Origin: BP-133 sp040756995
GTDB taxonomy: Bacteria > Actinomycetota > Acidimicrobiia > IMCC26256 > BP-133
NCBI GenBank assembly: GCA_040756995.1
Contig: JBFLYK010000027.1
Span: forward strand, 1 to 64,000
DNA length: 64,000 nucleotides
Reading direction: 5' to 3'
The translations under genes were made by a program, and so were the position numbers. How positions within the stretch are numbered: the stretch's first letter is position 1; each line of letters begins with the position of its first letter. Below the pieces are notes generated by a model. The model made no database searches and was not told the origin of the DNA. It worked only from the letters and a program-made list of their open reading frames with translations. This document shows, piece by piece, positions 51,388 through 59,293 of this stretch.

Positions 51388-52415
51388 GCCGCCGTGCTTT
51401 CCAGCTGGGCGAACGTGCACGAGCTCGGCTCACGGTCGGGCCGCCACCGCCGGAAGTGGGCGGCGTGGCGGAACCGGTCGCCTTCCCAGGTGTCGAAGGC
51501 GACCTCGCAGACGAGCTCGGGCCGCAGCGGCACCCAGTCCTGATGGTCGCCGGGCCGCCACCGGCCGGCGGCACCGGGCAGATTCCCCAACCGGCCGCCG
51601 CCGAGCAGGAAGCCACCTTCCCAGGGGTGCCCGGCCAGCGCCGTGACGTACGGCGCCAGCTCGAGGACGAGCTCCCGCCGGCGGGCCGCCGGGAAGCTGG
51701 CCACGACCCCGACGTGGTGCAGGACGCCGGCGTCGTCGTACAGCCCGAGCAGCAGCGAGGCGACGGCCGGTTCGTCGACGGCCAGCCGGACGCCGCCCAC
51801 GACGCAGTCGGCGGTGTGCTCCGGCTTCACCTTGACCATCGAGCGGCGCCCCGGTTCGTAGGGCTGGTCGAGCCGCTTCGCCACCACGCCGTCGATCCCC
51901 ACCGCCGGCCCCTCCAACCACGCCGAGGCCACGGCGGGGTCGCGGGTGAGGGGCGTCAGCTGCAGCGGCGACGGCGCGTCGACCAGGAGCGCCTCGAGCG
52001 CCACCCGCCGCCGCTCGAACGGCCACGGTCGCAGGTCCTCACTGTCGACGGCGAGGACGTCGAAGAGCGCCAAGCAGGCCGGTGTCTCCCGGCGCAGCCG
52101 TTCCACCCGGGACGCCGCCGGATGCAGCCGGGCCAGCAGCGCACCGAAGTCCGCCGCCTCGCCGCGGCGGACCATGAGCTCGCCGTCGAGGACGAAGGCC
52201 CGCCGCGGCAACGCCTGCAGCGCTTCGACGATCTCGGGGAAGTACCGCGACAGCGGTCGCTCCTGCCGGCTGAAGAGCTCGACGTCGGCGCCGGAACGGA
52301 AGGCGAGACAACGGAACCCGTCCCACTTCGGCTCGAAGGCGTACCCTTCGCCGGCCGGCAGCGTCCGGGCCAGCCGGGCCAGCATGGGCCGCACCGGTGG
52401 TCCGAACGGAAGCAA
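51384..52415 (-). CDS. ATP-dependent DNA ligase
   Basis: 343 aa. The adenylation motif EPKWDGFRC with the nucleotidyl Lys (motif I KxDG), motif III-like FDVLAVD, motif IV DGVVAKR and motif V-like MVKVKPEH, followed by a C-terminal OB domain. It resembles the LigC/LigD ligase core used for repair. Here the polymerase and ligase parts of LigD are two separate, coupled genes and no nuclease domain is seen. TTG at 52415 is the annotated start; GTG at 52394 and ATG at 52385 are alternatives. Confidence 0.92.
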   Translation of the reverse strand: MLPFGPPVRPMLARLARTLPAGEGYAFEPKWDGFRCLAFRSGADVELFSRQERPLSRYFPEIVEALQALPRRAFVLDGELMVRRGEAADFGALLARLHPAASRVERLRRETPACLALFDVLAVDSEDLRPWPFERRRVALEALLVDAPSPLQLTPLTRDPAVASAWLEGPAVGIDGVVAKRLDQPYEPGRRSMVKVKPEHTADCVVGGVRLAVDEPAVASLLLGLYDDAGVLHHVGVVASFPAARRRELVLELAPYVTALAGHPWEGGFLLGGGRLGNLPGAAGRWRPGDHQDWVPLRPELVCEVAFDTWEGDRFRHAAHFRRWRPDREPSSCTFAQLESTAA

Positions 52416-52420
52416 TGCCG

Positions 52421-53185
52421 TCAGCCGCCTCCGGTTTGCGCCGCCACCGCCGACGCCGCGGCGGCCACGGCCTCCGGGTCGCCGAGCGCCCGCTCCAGCG
52501 GAGCCTTCCCGGTGTCGACGGGCCGGAACTCGTCGTCGAGCTCGTAGAGCAGCGGCACGCCGGTCGGCAGGTTCACCTCGGCGATGTCGGTATCGGAGAT
52601 CCCGTCGAGATGCTTGACCAGCGCCCGGAGGCTGTTGCCGTGGGCGGCGACCAGCACCACCTCACCGGCGGCCAGGTCGGGCACGATCCGGTCGTAGAAC
52701 CAGGGCAGGGCCCGGGCCACGACGTCCTTCAGACATTCGGACGCCGGCACCAGCTCCGGGGGCAGGTGGGCCCAGGCCGGATGGTGGTTGGGATTGTGGG
52801 GGTTGTCGGCGCTCACCGGCGGCGGTGGGGTGTCATAGCTGCGCCGCCACAGCTTCACCTGCGCCTCGCCGAACTCGGCCACCGTCTGCTTCTTGTCCTT
52901 GCCCGTCAGGTCGCCGTAGTGCCGTTCGTTGAGCCGCCACGAGCGCCGCACCGGCAGCCACAGCCGGCCCATCACGTCGAGGGCGAGGTTGGCCGTGCGG
53001 ATGGCCCGCACCTGCAGTGACGTGTGGACGATCGTGGGCCGCACACCGGCCTCGGTGAGCACCTGCCCGGCCTGCCGGGCCTGCTCCTCACCAACCGGCG
53101 AAAGGTCGGAGTCGACCCACCCCGTAAAGAGGTTGGCCCGGTTCCACTCACTCTCTCCATGACGCAGCAGGATCAACGTCGACAT
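52421..53185 (-). CDS. gpmA: 2,3-bisphosphoglycerate-dependent phosphoglycerate mutase
   Basis: 254 aa. Active-site RHGESEWN with the phospho-His, the second catalytic stretch VLVAAHGNSLRALVKHL, and NLPTGVPLLYEL near the end all match dPGM/GpmA, the glycolytic enzyme that interconverts 3- and 2-phosphoglycerate. ATG at 53185. Sits 5 bp upstream of the ligase gene on the same strand, so may be cotranscribed with it. Confidence 0.95.
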   Translation of the reverse strand: MSTLILLRHGESEWNRANLFTGWVDSDLSPVGEEQARQAGQVLTEAGVRPTIVHTSLQVRAIRTANLALDVMGRLWLPVRRSWRLNERHYGDLTGKDKKQTVAEFGEAQVKLWRRSYDTPPPPVSADNPHNPNHHPAWAHLPPELVPASECLKDVVARALPWFYDRIVPDLAAGEVVLVAAHGNSLRALVKHLDGISDTDIAEVNLPTGVPLLYELDDEFRPVDTGKAPLERALGDPEAVAAAASAVAAQTGGG

Positions 53186-53200
53186 GGCGGGCAGTATCGC

Positions 53201-54544
53201 TCAGCCCGGCGCCGACCAGCGCACCGGCAGCGACTTGAGGCCGTTCTGGAAGTTCGACCGCAGGCGGACGGGAGCGCCGGCCGGTTCGATCTCGCCGAGC
53301 AGCTCGACCACGGCGGAGAACATGGCCCGCATCTGGACCCGGGCCAGGGAGGCGCCGAGGCAGAAGTGCGGGCCGTGGCCGAAACTGAGGTGCTCGTTGG
53401 GGCTGCGGGCGGGATCGAAGGCGTCAGGGTTGCGGAACACGGCCGGGTCGCGGTTGGCCGACGAGAAGAACACGATGACCTTGTCGCCGGCCCGGATTTT
53501 CGTGCCGGCCAGTTCGGTGTCGACGGCCGCGGTGCGGCGGAAGTGCATGACCGGCGTCCACCACCGCAGCATCTCCTCCACCGCGGTCGGGAGCAGCGAA
53601 CGGTCGGCGCGGAGGCGCCGCTGGGCGTCGACGTTGTCGATGAGGGCCACCATCCCGCCGGGGATCCCGTTGCGCAGCGTCTCGTTGCCGGCCACGGCGA
53701 AGAGGAAGAAGAGGTTCTCGAACTCCTCGAGGCTGACCCGTCCGCCTTCGTCGTCGACGTGGGCCATGAGATTGCTCATGACGTCATCGCCGGGGTGCCG
53801 TCGCTTGTACTCGCCGAGGGCGTTGGCGTAGGCGTAGAGATCCAGGAGACCCTCCCGGGTGCGGGGGTCGGGCATCCGGCCGTCGCCGTCGGGCTCGGGC
53901 CGGAGCTTCAACGCCTCCCGGGCCATGGCCGTGGACCGGGCGGCGTCAGCGCCGGTGCTGGCGTACGAGCTGACCGCGTAGTCGGGGTCCTGGTAGCCGA
54001 TGACGCGGTTGCTCCAGTCGAACATGAGCCACCGGTCCTCGGTCGGGACGCCGAACACCTCGGCCAGTGTCAGCAGCGGCAGGTCGGCGGCGACCTTGGC
54101 GAAGTCGGCCTCTCCCTGGGGGGCGACGGCGGCCACGAGGTCCTGGGCCCACCGCCCGATCCGCTGCTCCAGCCGGCCCACCGCCCGGGGCGTGAAGGCC
54201 CGGTTGAGCAGACTGCGCAGGCGCGTGTGTTCCGGCGGGTCGAGGTTGAGCATCATCCGCCGCACGAAGGCCAGCGCCTGCGGTGTGGCCGGGTCGCGGA
54301 CCTGCGTGGCCCCGAGCTGCGAGGAGAACACCTCCGGGTGGTGGAGCACCGTCTTCACCTCGGCGTGGCGGAGGACGGCCCAGCCTCCCGGTCCCGCCGG
54401 CCAGCCGTCGACCTCCGGCTCCTCCAGCCACACCACCGGCGCTTCCCGGCGGAGCTCGGCCAGAACGTCGTAGGGAACCCCGTTCACGTACGTGTCGGGG
54501 TTGAGGATCGAGCGCTGCTCATCAGCCGCCATCAAGGGCGTCAT
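53201..54544 (-). CDS. Cytochrome P450
   Basis: 447 aa. Haem-Cys loop FGHGPHFCLGASLAR, I-helix oxygen-binding segment FAVAGNETLRN (Thr present), and the K-helix ExxR in EEMLRWW. No membrane anchor, so a soluble bacterial type that needs ferredoxin and reductase. Family assignment is uncertain; similarity to the CYP125/142-like steroid or fatty-acid group is possible from the NPDTYVNG start. ATG at 54544 (an in-frame ATG at 54532 is possible). Divergent from an alpha/beta hydrolase, with a palindrome between. Confidence 0.92.
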   Translation of the reverse strand: MTPLMAADEQRSILNPDTYVNGVPYDVLAELRREAPVVWLEEPEVDGWPAGPGGWAVLRHAEVKTVLHHPEVFSSQLGATQVRDPATPQALAFVRRMMLNLDPPEHTRLRSLLNRAFTPRAVGRLEQRIGRWAQDLVAAVAPQGEADFAKVAADLPLLTLAEVFGVPTEDRWLMFDWSNRVIGYQDPDYAVSSYASTGADAARSTAMAREALKLRPEPDGDGRMPDPRTREGLLDLYAYANALGEYKRRHPGDDVMSNLMAHVDDEGGRVSLEEFENLFFLFAVAGNETLRNGIPGGMVALIDNVDAQRRLRADRSLLPTAVEEMLRWWTPVMHFRRTAAVDTELAGTKIRAGDKVIVFFSSANRDPAVFRNPDAFDPARSPNEHLSFGHGPHFCLGASLARVQMRAMFSAVVELLGEIEPAGAPVRLRSNFQNGLKSLPVRWSAPG

Positions 54545-54549
54545 TCTGT

Positions 54550-54568
54550 TCACCGGCGCGGCCGGTGA
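54550..54568. promoter_or_regulatory. Palindrome in the P450/hydrolase promoter space
   Basis: TCACCGGC-GCG-GCCGGTGA, a perfect 8+8 inverted repeat in the only 39 bp between the two divergent starts. A good operator candidate for the PaaX-family regulator encoded just downstream of the hydrolase. Confidence 0.55.
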
Positions 54569-54583
54569 GGCAAGATCGGGCCC

Positions 54584-55387
54584 GTGCTGCGTTCCGAGGG
54601 ACTCTTCGCGCGGCGGGCCGGTGACGGCGGCCCGGCGCTTCTGCTCCTCCACGGCCTGGGCGCCACCGGCACGGTGTGGGACGGACTGTGCGCCCGGCTG
54701 GCCGACGCCTGGCCCGGAAGCTGGCTCGTCCCCGACCTGCCCGGCCACGGCCGATCGGCACCGCTGCCGCACTACTCGATCGGCGGACTGGCGGCCGAGG
54801 TGGCCCACCTGGTCGAACCGGAGGAGCCGGTCGTCGCCTTCGGGCATTCACTGGGTGGGGCGGTGGCGTTGGCCCTGGGCAGCGGGTGGTTCGGGGCCCG
54901 GCCGTCGGCCGTGGGCGGGCTCGGTATCAAGATCCGGTGGACGCCCGAGGAGCTGGCCCGGGCGGGCGAGATGGCCGCCCGTCCGCCGCGGATCTTCCCG
55001 ACCCGGGAGGAGGCGGCCGACCGGGCGCTCAAGGTCGCCGGCCTGGCCGGTCTCGTGCCGCCCGACGGGCCGCTGGCCGACGGCGCGATCGTCCCGGCGG
55101 AGAGCGGCTGGCGGCTGGCGCTCGACCCGGCCGCCTTCGCCGTCGGCGCCCCCGACATGGACGGGATGCTCAGTGTCTGTCGTGCCGCCCGGGTGCCGGT
55201 GGCGCTGGCCGCCGGCGAGCACGACCCGATGTCGCCGCTCGAGCACCTCCAGCCGCTGGTGCCCGATCCATTGCTGCTCAAGGGGTTGGGGCACAACGCC
55301 CACGTCGAGGACCCGACCGCGCTGCTGCCGATCCTCGAGCGCCTGGCCGCGGCGGCCACCGCACGCTCGGCCCGCTCCGCCGGCTGA
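54584..55387 (+). CDS. Alpha/beta hydrolase
   Basis: 267 aa. The oxyanion region LLLHGLGATGTVWDGL, the nucleophile elbow FGHSLGG (Ser about 93), and the late acid and His segment AAGEHDPMSP and GLGHNAHVEDP form a complete Ser-Asp-His set. Probably an esterase or a hydrolase in ring- or ester-bond cleavage; substrate unknown. GTG at 54584. Its stop (TGATG) overlaps the PaaX-type gene. Confidence 0.88.
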   Translation: MLRSEGLFARRAGDGGPALLLLHGLGATGTVWDGLCARLADAWPGSWLVPDLPGHGRSAPLPHYSIGGLAAEVAHLVEPEEPVVAFGHSLGGAVALALGSGWFGARPSAVGGLGIKIRWTPEELARAGEMAARPPRIFPTREEAADRALKVAGLAGLVPPDGPLADGAIVPAESGWRLALDPAAFAVGAPDMDGMLSVCRAARVPVALAAGEHDPMSPLEHLQPLVPDPLLLKGLGHNAHVEDPTALLPILERLAAAATARSARSAG

Positions 55388-56325
55388 TGACCACCCTCCA
55401 GGCCCGGTGCGACGCGCTGATCCGCAGCTTCCGGCAGAAGCCCGACGCCAGCGCCCGGACGGTGCTCGTCACGGTCTTCGGCGACGGCATCGAGCCCCAC
55501 GGCGGTGAAGTGTGGGCCGGCAGCCTGCTGCGGCTGGTCGAACCGCTGGGGATGAACGAGCGGCTGGTGCGGACGTCGCTCAACCGCCTGGTGGGCGAAG
55601 GCCTGCTCGTCACCCGCCGCCACGGCAAGCGGAGCTTCTATTCGGTGACACCGCTGGCCCGCCGGGAGTTCCTCCGGGCCGAGCGGCGGATCTACCACCC
55701 CCGGGGCGATCCATGGGACGGGCGCTGGACGGTGGTGGTCAACACCAGTGACGTGGCGCCGCCGGCCCGGGCGGCGGTGCGGCAGCACCTGGGCCGGCTG
55801 GGCTTCGCGCCGCTCGGGCCGTCGGTCCACATCTCGCCCTTCGATCAGGTCGACGCCCTCCGCCAGGTGCTGTCCGACCTCGGCCTCGTCAACCAGCTGG
55901 CCGTCTTCCGCGGCCAGGTCCCGGCCACGGTCGGCCTGGAGGACGCCGATCTCGCCCGGCTCGTCTCGTCGGAGCTGAAAGGCCTCGAGCCGGCCTGGCG
56001 GAAGTTCCTCCGGCGGTTCCGGCCGCTGGCCGAGGCCGGCGGCGACGTGGAGCCCGAGACCGCCTTCCTGGCCCAGACACTGCTGATCCACGCCTACCGG
56101 CGCATCGTGCTCAAGGAACCGGAGCTGCCCTCGGGGCTCTGGCCACCGGACTGGGCGGGCGACGCGGCGTACGACGTGGCGGCCCGGTGCTACCACGCCC
56201 TGGCCGGGCCGGCCGAGTTGCACCTCCTGGCCGTCTGCGCCGAGGGTGGGGCTCCGTTGCTGCCCCGCGACCCGGACTATGCCGACCGGTACCCTCTCCC
56301 GTCGCGATACAGAGAATTGACGTGA
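55387..56325 (+). CDS. PaaX-family transcriptional repressor
   Basis: 312 aa. N-terminal winged helix (about 10-95, with FGDGIEPHGGEVWAGSLL and RLVRTSLNRLVGEGLL), then the PaaX core and a C-terminal GLWPPDWAG(D) segment. PaaX responds to phenylacetyl-CoA in phenylacetate degradation; in actinobacteria, relatives control other aromatic or steroid pathways. It overlaps the hydrolase by TGATG, so it probably regulates the hydrolase/P450 pair and itself. Confidence 0.88.
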   Translation: MTTLQARCDALIRSFRQKPDASARTVLVTVFGDGIEPHGGEVWAGSLLRLVEPLGMNERLVRTSLNRLVGEGLLVTRRHGKRSFYSVTPLARREFLRAERRIYHPRGDPWDGRWTVVVNTSDVAPPARAAVRQHLGRLGFAPLGPSVHISPFDQVDALRQVLSDLGLVNQLAVFRGQVPATVGLEDADLARLVSSELKGLEPAWRKFLRRFRPLAEAGGDVEPETAFLAQTLLIHAYRRIVLKEPELPSGLWPPDWAGDAAYDVAARCYHALAGPAELHLLAVCAEGGAPLLPRDPDYADRYPLPSRYRELT

Positions 56326-56381
56326 TACGCGATTATCTGTAAGGTTTGGGCCCTGACCTATCGCATGACGGGGGAGGGGCG

Positions 56382-57626
56382 ATGGGCGACATCGATCGCC
56401 GCACGCTGCTCAAGGCGCTGGGTGCCGGAGCGGCGGGGTTGGGCGCCAGCGGGCTCGTGGGCCGTCCGGCCGGAGCGGATGCGACAGCTTCGCCGGCGCC
56501 GGTCGCCGACGTCCTGCGCACCCGCCTGACCGAGGCCTACGGCATCAGCTATCCGATCGTGCAGGCCGGCATGGCCTTCTACGCCACCCCGGCGCTGGCC
56601 GCGGCGGTGACCAACGCCGGCGGCCTCGGCGTCCTCGGCCCGGTTCCCGAGGCGCCGCCCGGGTTGCGGGCCCAAATTCACGAGACCCGCCAGCTGACCA
56701 AGGGCCCGTTCGGTGTCGACTTCGTCTACTTCCCGTACTTCAACACGACCCTGAATTCGCCGGGCTACGAGAACGATCCCGAGCATCACAGCCGGAACGT
56801 GACGTGGTCGATCAACGACGGGCACGTCGACGTCCTCATCGAGGAGAAGGTCGACTTCGTCGTCTGGTACTGGACGGCGCCCGAACCCCGCTGGGTCAAG
56901 CGCCTCAAGGCCGCCGGCATCCGGCAGTGGGCCCAGGTCGGCAGCGTGGCCGGCGCGCTCGAGGCCGTGGAGTACGGCGCCGAGGTCATCATCGCCCAGG
57001 GCAAGCAGGGCGGCGGCCATGTGCGGGGTTTCCAGGACGGCAACCCGCTGCACCGCTCGGAGCTCGTGCCGCTGGTCAAGGCGGCCGTCCCGGAGCCCGT
57101 GCTGGTGCTGGGCTCGGGCGGTATCGCCGACGGGCGCACGCTGGTCAACGCCCTCTCGGAAGGGGCCGACGGCGGGTGGGTCGGCACGCGGTTCGCCGTG
57201 TCGGAGGAGTCCTACGCCCACGAGGAGTACATGCGCCGGGTCATCGCCGTGCAGGACGGGTGGGCGGAGACGACGCCCACCGCCATCTTCGGGCCCGAGT
57301 TCCCCAGCGCCTATACCCGCTCGATCATCAACCGGGTGCTGAAGGAGTGGAAGGGCAAGGAGGACGCCATCCCCACGCCCCGGCCCGGTCCGGCGGTGGT
57401 CGGGACGGCCCGGTTGATGCCGTGGAGCGTGCCGAACGGGGTCCCTTACGCCATGGGGAAGTTCAGCGTGATCATCCCCACCCGGACATCCAGTGGCGAC
57501 TTCGACGAGATGTGCCTGCTGGCCGGGGCCGAGAGCTCCCCGCTCATCAAGTCGGTGAAGCCGGCCGGTCAGATCGTGGCCGACATGGCCGCCGAGGCGG
57601 CCGCCCTGCTCAGTTCTTCCCGGTGA
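56382..57626 (+). CDS. Tat-exported nitronate monooxygenase-like flavoprotein
   Basis: 414 aa. A twin-arginine signal peptide: DRRTLLKALGAGAAGLGASG at residues 5-24. Then an NMO/enoyl-ACP-reductase-II-like TIM barrel with SYPIVQAGMAF, GLGVLGP, the FMN phosphate segment VLGSGGIADGRT, and the catalytic His in GGGHVRG. Members oxidise nitronates or act on enoyl substrates; export by Tat means it is folded with FMN before secretion, which is unusual. GGGGAGGGG Shine-Dalgarno before ATG 56382. Confidence 0.85.
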   Translation: MGDIDRRTLLKALGAGAAGLGASGLVGRPAGADATASPAPVADVLRTRLTEAYGISYPIVQAGMAFYATPALAAAVTNAGGLGVLGPVPEAPPGLRAQIHETRQLTKGPFGVDFVYFPYFNTTLNSPGYENDPEHHSRNVTWSINDGHVDVLIEEKVDFVVWYWTAPEPRWVKRLKAAGIRQWAQVGSVAGALEAVEYGAEVIIAQGKQGGGHVRGFQDGNPLHRSELVPLVKAAVPEPVLVLGSGGIADGRTLVNALSEGADGGWVGTRFAVSEESYAHEEYMRRVIAVQDGWAETTPTAIFGPEFPSAYTRSIINRVLKEWKGKEDAIPTPRPGPAVVGTARLMPWSVPNGVPYAMGKFSVIIPTRTSSGDFDEMCLLAGAESSPLIKSVKPAGQIVADMAAEAAALLSSSR

Positions 57627-57668
57627 GGGCCGGCTCCGGGCGGCGGGGCGGTTGCCGTTCCGGCCTGG

Positions 57669-58616
57669 TCACCTCGGGAGTTGGGCCCACACCACCTTGC
57701 CGTCGCTCTGGATGTCGGCCCCCCAACCGGCGGCGATGGCCTCCACCAGCTCGAGGCCCCGTCCCGAGCCTTCGAAGGGGCGGGCGTCCCGCCGGCGCGG
57801 CGGGAGGATGCTGGCGTCGCGGACGGCGACCCGGATCGCGCCGTCGGGACGGCGGGAGATGGTGATGGTGAAGTCGGTCCGGGCGTGGAGGACGGCGTTG
57901 GCGGCCAGTTCGGTGGTGATGACCGCCGCGTCTTCGATGAGGTCGGCGCGGCCCCAGGCGGCCAGCGTGTCGGTTACGAACCGGCGGGCGTCGGTGGGCC
58001 CCCGGCCGGTCCAGGGGAACGTGCAGGCCAGTTCGAGGGCGGAGTCCTGCAGCCGGGGCAGGGCCACCGGGGCACCGACCACGGCTGAATGCTGGTGGCA
58101 GACGGCGTGGAAGGCGTCCACGTCCCCTTCCGCTTCCATGGACGTCAGCGGATAGGCGCAGTACAGGGAGAACTCGGCCTCCCGGCGGAGCCCGTTCCAG
58201 AGGCCTTCCAGTTCCAGGGCGGCGGTGACGTGGCCTTCGTCCCACATGACGGCCACGATCTCGCCGTAGGCGTGGACGGGCCGGCCGCGCTCGGCGGCCT
58301 CCCGGATCAGGTCGCCGATCAGCTTGTCGAACCGGTGGGGGGCGACGCGGCCGTCGATGAGCAGGGTGTTCATGGCCTCGACGGCGTCCAACATCAGGAG
58401 GGAGCCGCCGGCCCGGGCCCGGACGCCGGCGTCGCCGAGCCGATCGGCGAAATCCCGGCGGTGGGCCTCGGTGGCGATCACGATGGCCACGCCGCCGGCG
58501 TTGAGCGCCTCGGTCAGGAAGGGGATGACGCCGCCGGCCAGCTCGTCGTCATGGTCGTAGAACTGCACGACATGGTCGTGGGGCGCTATTGCCGCTGGAT
58601 CTGTTGTGAGCGCCAC
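57669..58616 (-). CDS. MEDS-domain / HATPase_c regulator
   Basis: 315 aa. The N-terminal MEDS (DcmR-like sensory) domain (about 15-165) with HVVQFYDHDDELAGGVIPFL and a C-terminal HATPase_c domain (about 190-315) like RsbW-type serine kinases: ELAANAVLHARTDFTI, with the N-box Asn, and GRGLELVEAIAAGWG. The G1 box is short. Such proteins act as anti-sigma or switch kinases sensing small molecules or light. GTG at 58616 is preferred: AGGAGA lies 8 nt upstream. Divergent from the Uma2 gene. Confidence 0.82.
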   Translation of the reverse strand: MALTTDPAAIAPHDHVVQFYDHDDELAGGVIPFLTEALNAGGVAIVIATEAHRRDFADRLGDAGVRARAGGSLLMLDAVEAMNTLLIDGRVAPHRFDKLIGDLIREAAERGRPVHAYGEIVAVMWDEGHVTAALELEGLWNGLRREAEFSLYCAYPLTSMEAEGDVDAFHAVCHQHSAVVGAPVALPRLQDSALELACTFPWTGRGPTDARRFVTDTLAAWGRADLIEDAAVITTELAANAVLHARTDFTITISRRPDGAIRVAVRDASILPPRRRDARPFEGSGRGLELVEAIAAGWGADIQSDGKVVWAQLPR

Positions 58617-58747
58617 CCCTCGTCTCTCCTGAACCCGCGCCCTCTCGGCACGCATCTGCACGGCCATGTACCCGGCCCCAAAGTGCTCGAACCCTGGGAA
58701 AAACCGCCTCTCAGCCTCCTCTCGGTCAGCCTGGAAGAATGGGTCGC

Positions 58748-59293
58748 ATGACTTCTGGCGATGCACCGGCCGGCGGCGCCACCCTGGCCGATCTCGAGGC
58801 GATGCCCACCAACGACGGGAAGCGCTACGAACTCGTCGACGGGCACATCATCGTGAGTCCCTGGCCCTCCCACTACGGCGGCGTGTCGTTCCACCTGGGG
58901 CCGATCCTGGCCCACGCCGTTCCGCCCGGCCATGCCTCCTACCGGCTCTGCCGCCTCGATCTGCCCGGCGAGCAGCGGGTGATTCCCGACCTCATGGTCG
59001 CCCCCCATACCTCGGTCGGCGACCAGGGCGTCCGCACGCCCGTCCTGCTCATCGTCGAAGTCCTCTGCGGGCTGGGCGACGAGGACATGGCCCGCAAACG
59101 GGCGGCCTACGCCGCGGCCGAAGTCCCCGCCTACTGGCTGATTGACGCCGACCCGCCTCTGGCCACCTGTATGAAGCTGGAAGGCGGCGAGTACCAGGTC
59201 TACGCCGAGGGGCCGGTCGTCGAGGTCGACTGGCCGCTGGCCGTCACGGTCGACGTGGCGGAGGTCTCCCGGCCCCAGGGAGCCAGCCGCTAG
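58748..59293 (+). CDS. Uma2-family PD-(D/E)XK nuclease-like protein
   Basis: 181 aa DUF820/Uma2. The nuclease-type core reads VIPDLMVAP (Asp), VLLIVEVLC (Glu) and MARKRAAYAAAEVPAYWLID (Lys), the PD-(D/E)XK pattern; the usual S in EVlS is Cys here. Uma2 proteins are restriction-like endonucleases, numerous in cyanobacteria and actinobacteria, with no known partner. ATG at 58748 has GGAAGA at 9 nt; another in-frame ATG lies 9 nt upstream. Its stop overlaps the convergent P450 stop by CTAG. Confidence 0.85.
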   Translation: MTSGDAPAGGATLADLEAMPTNDGKRYELVDGHIIVSPWPSHYGGVSFHLGPILAHAVPPGHASYRLCRLDLPGEQRVIPDLMVAPHTSVGDQGVRTPVLLIVEVLCGLGDEDMARKRAAYAAAEVPAYWLIDADPPLATCMKLEGGEYQVYAEGPVVEVDWPLAVTVDVAEVSRPQGASR

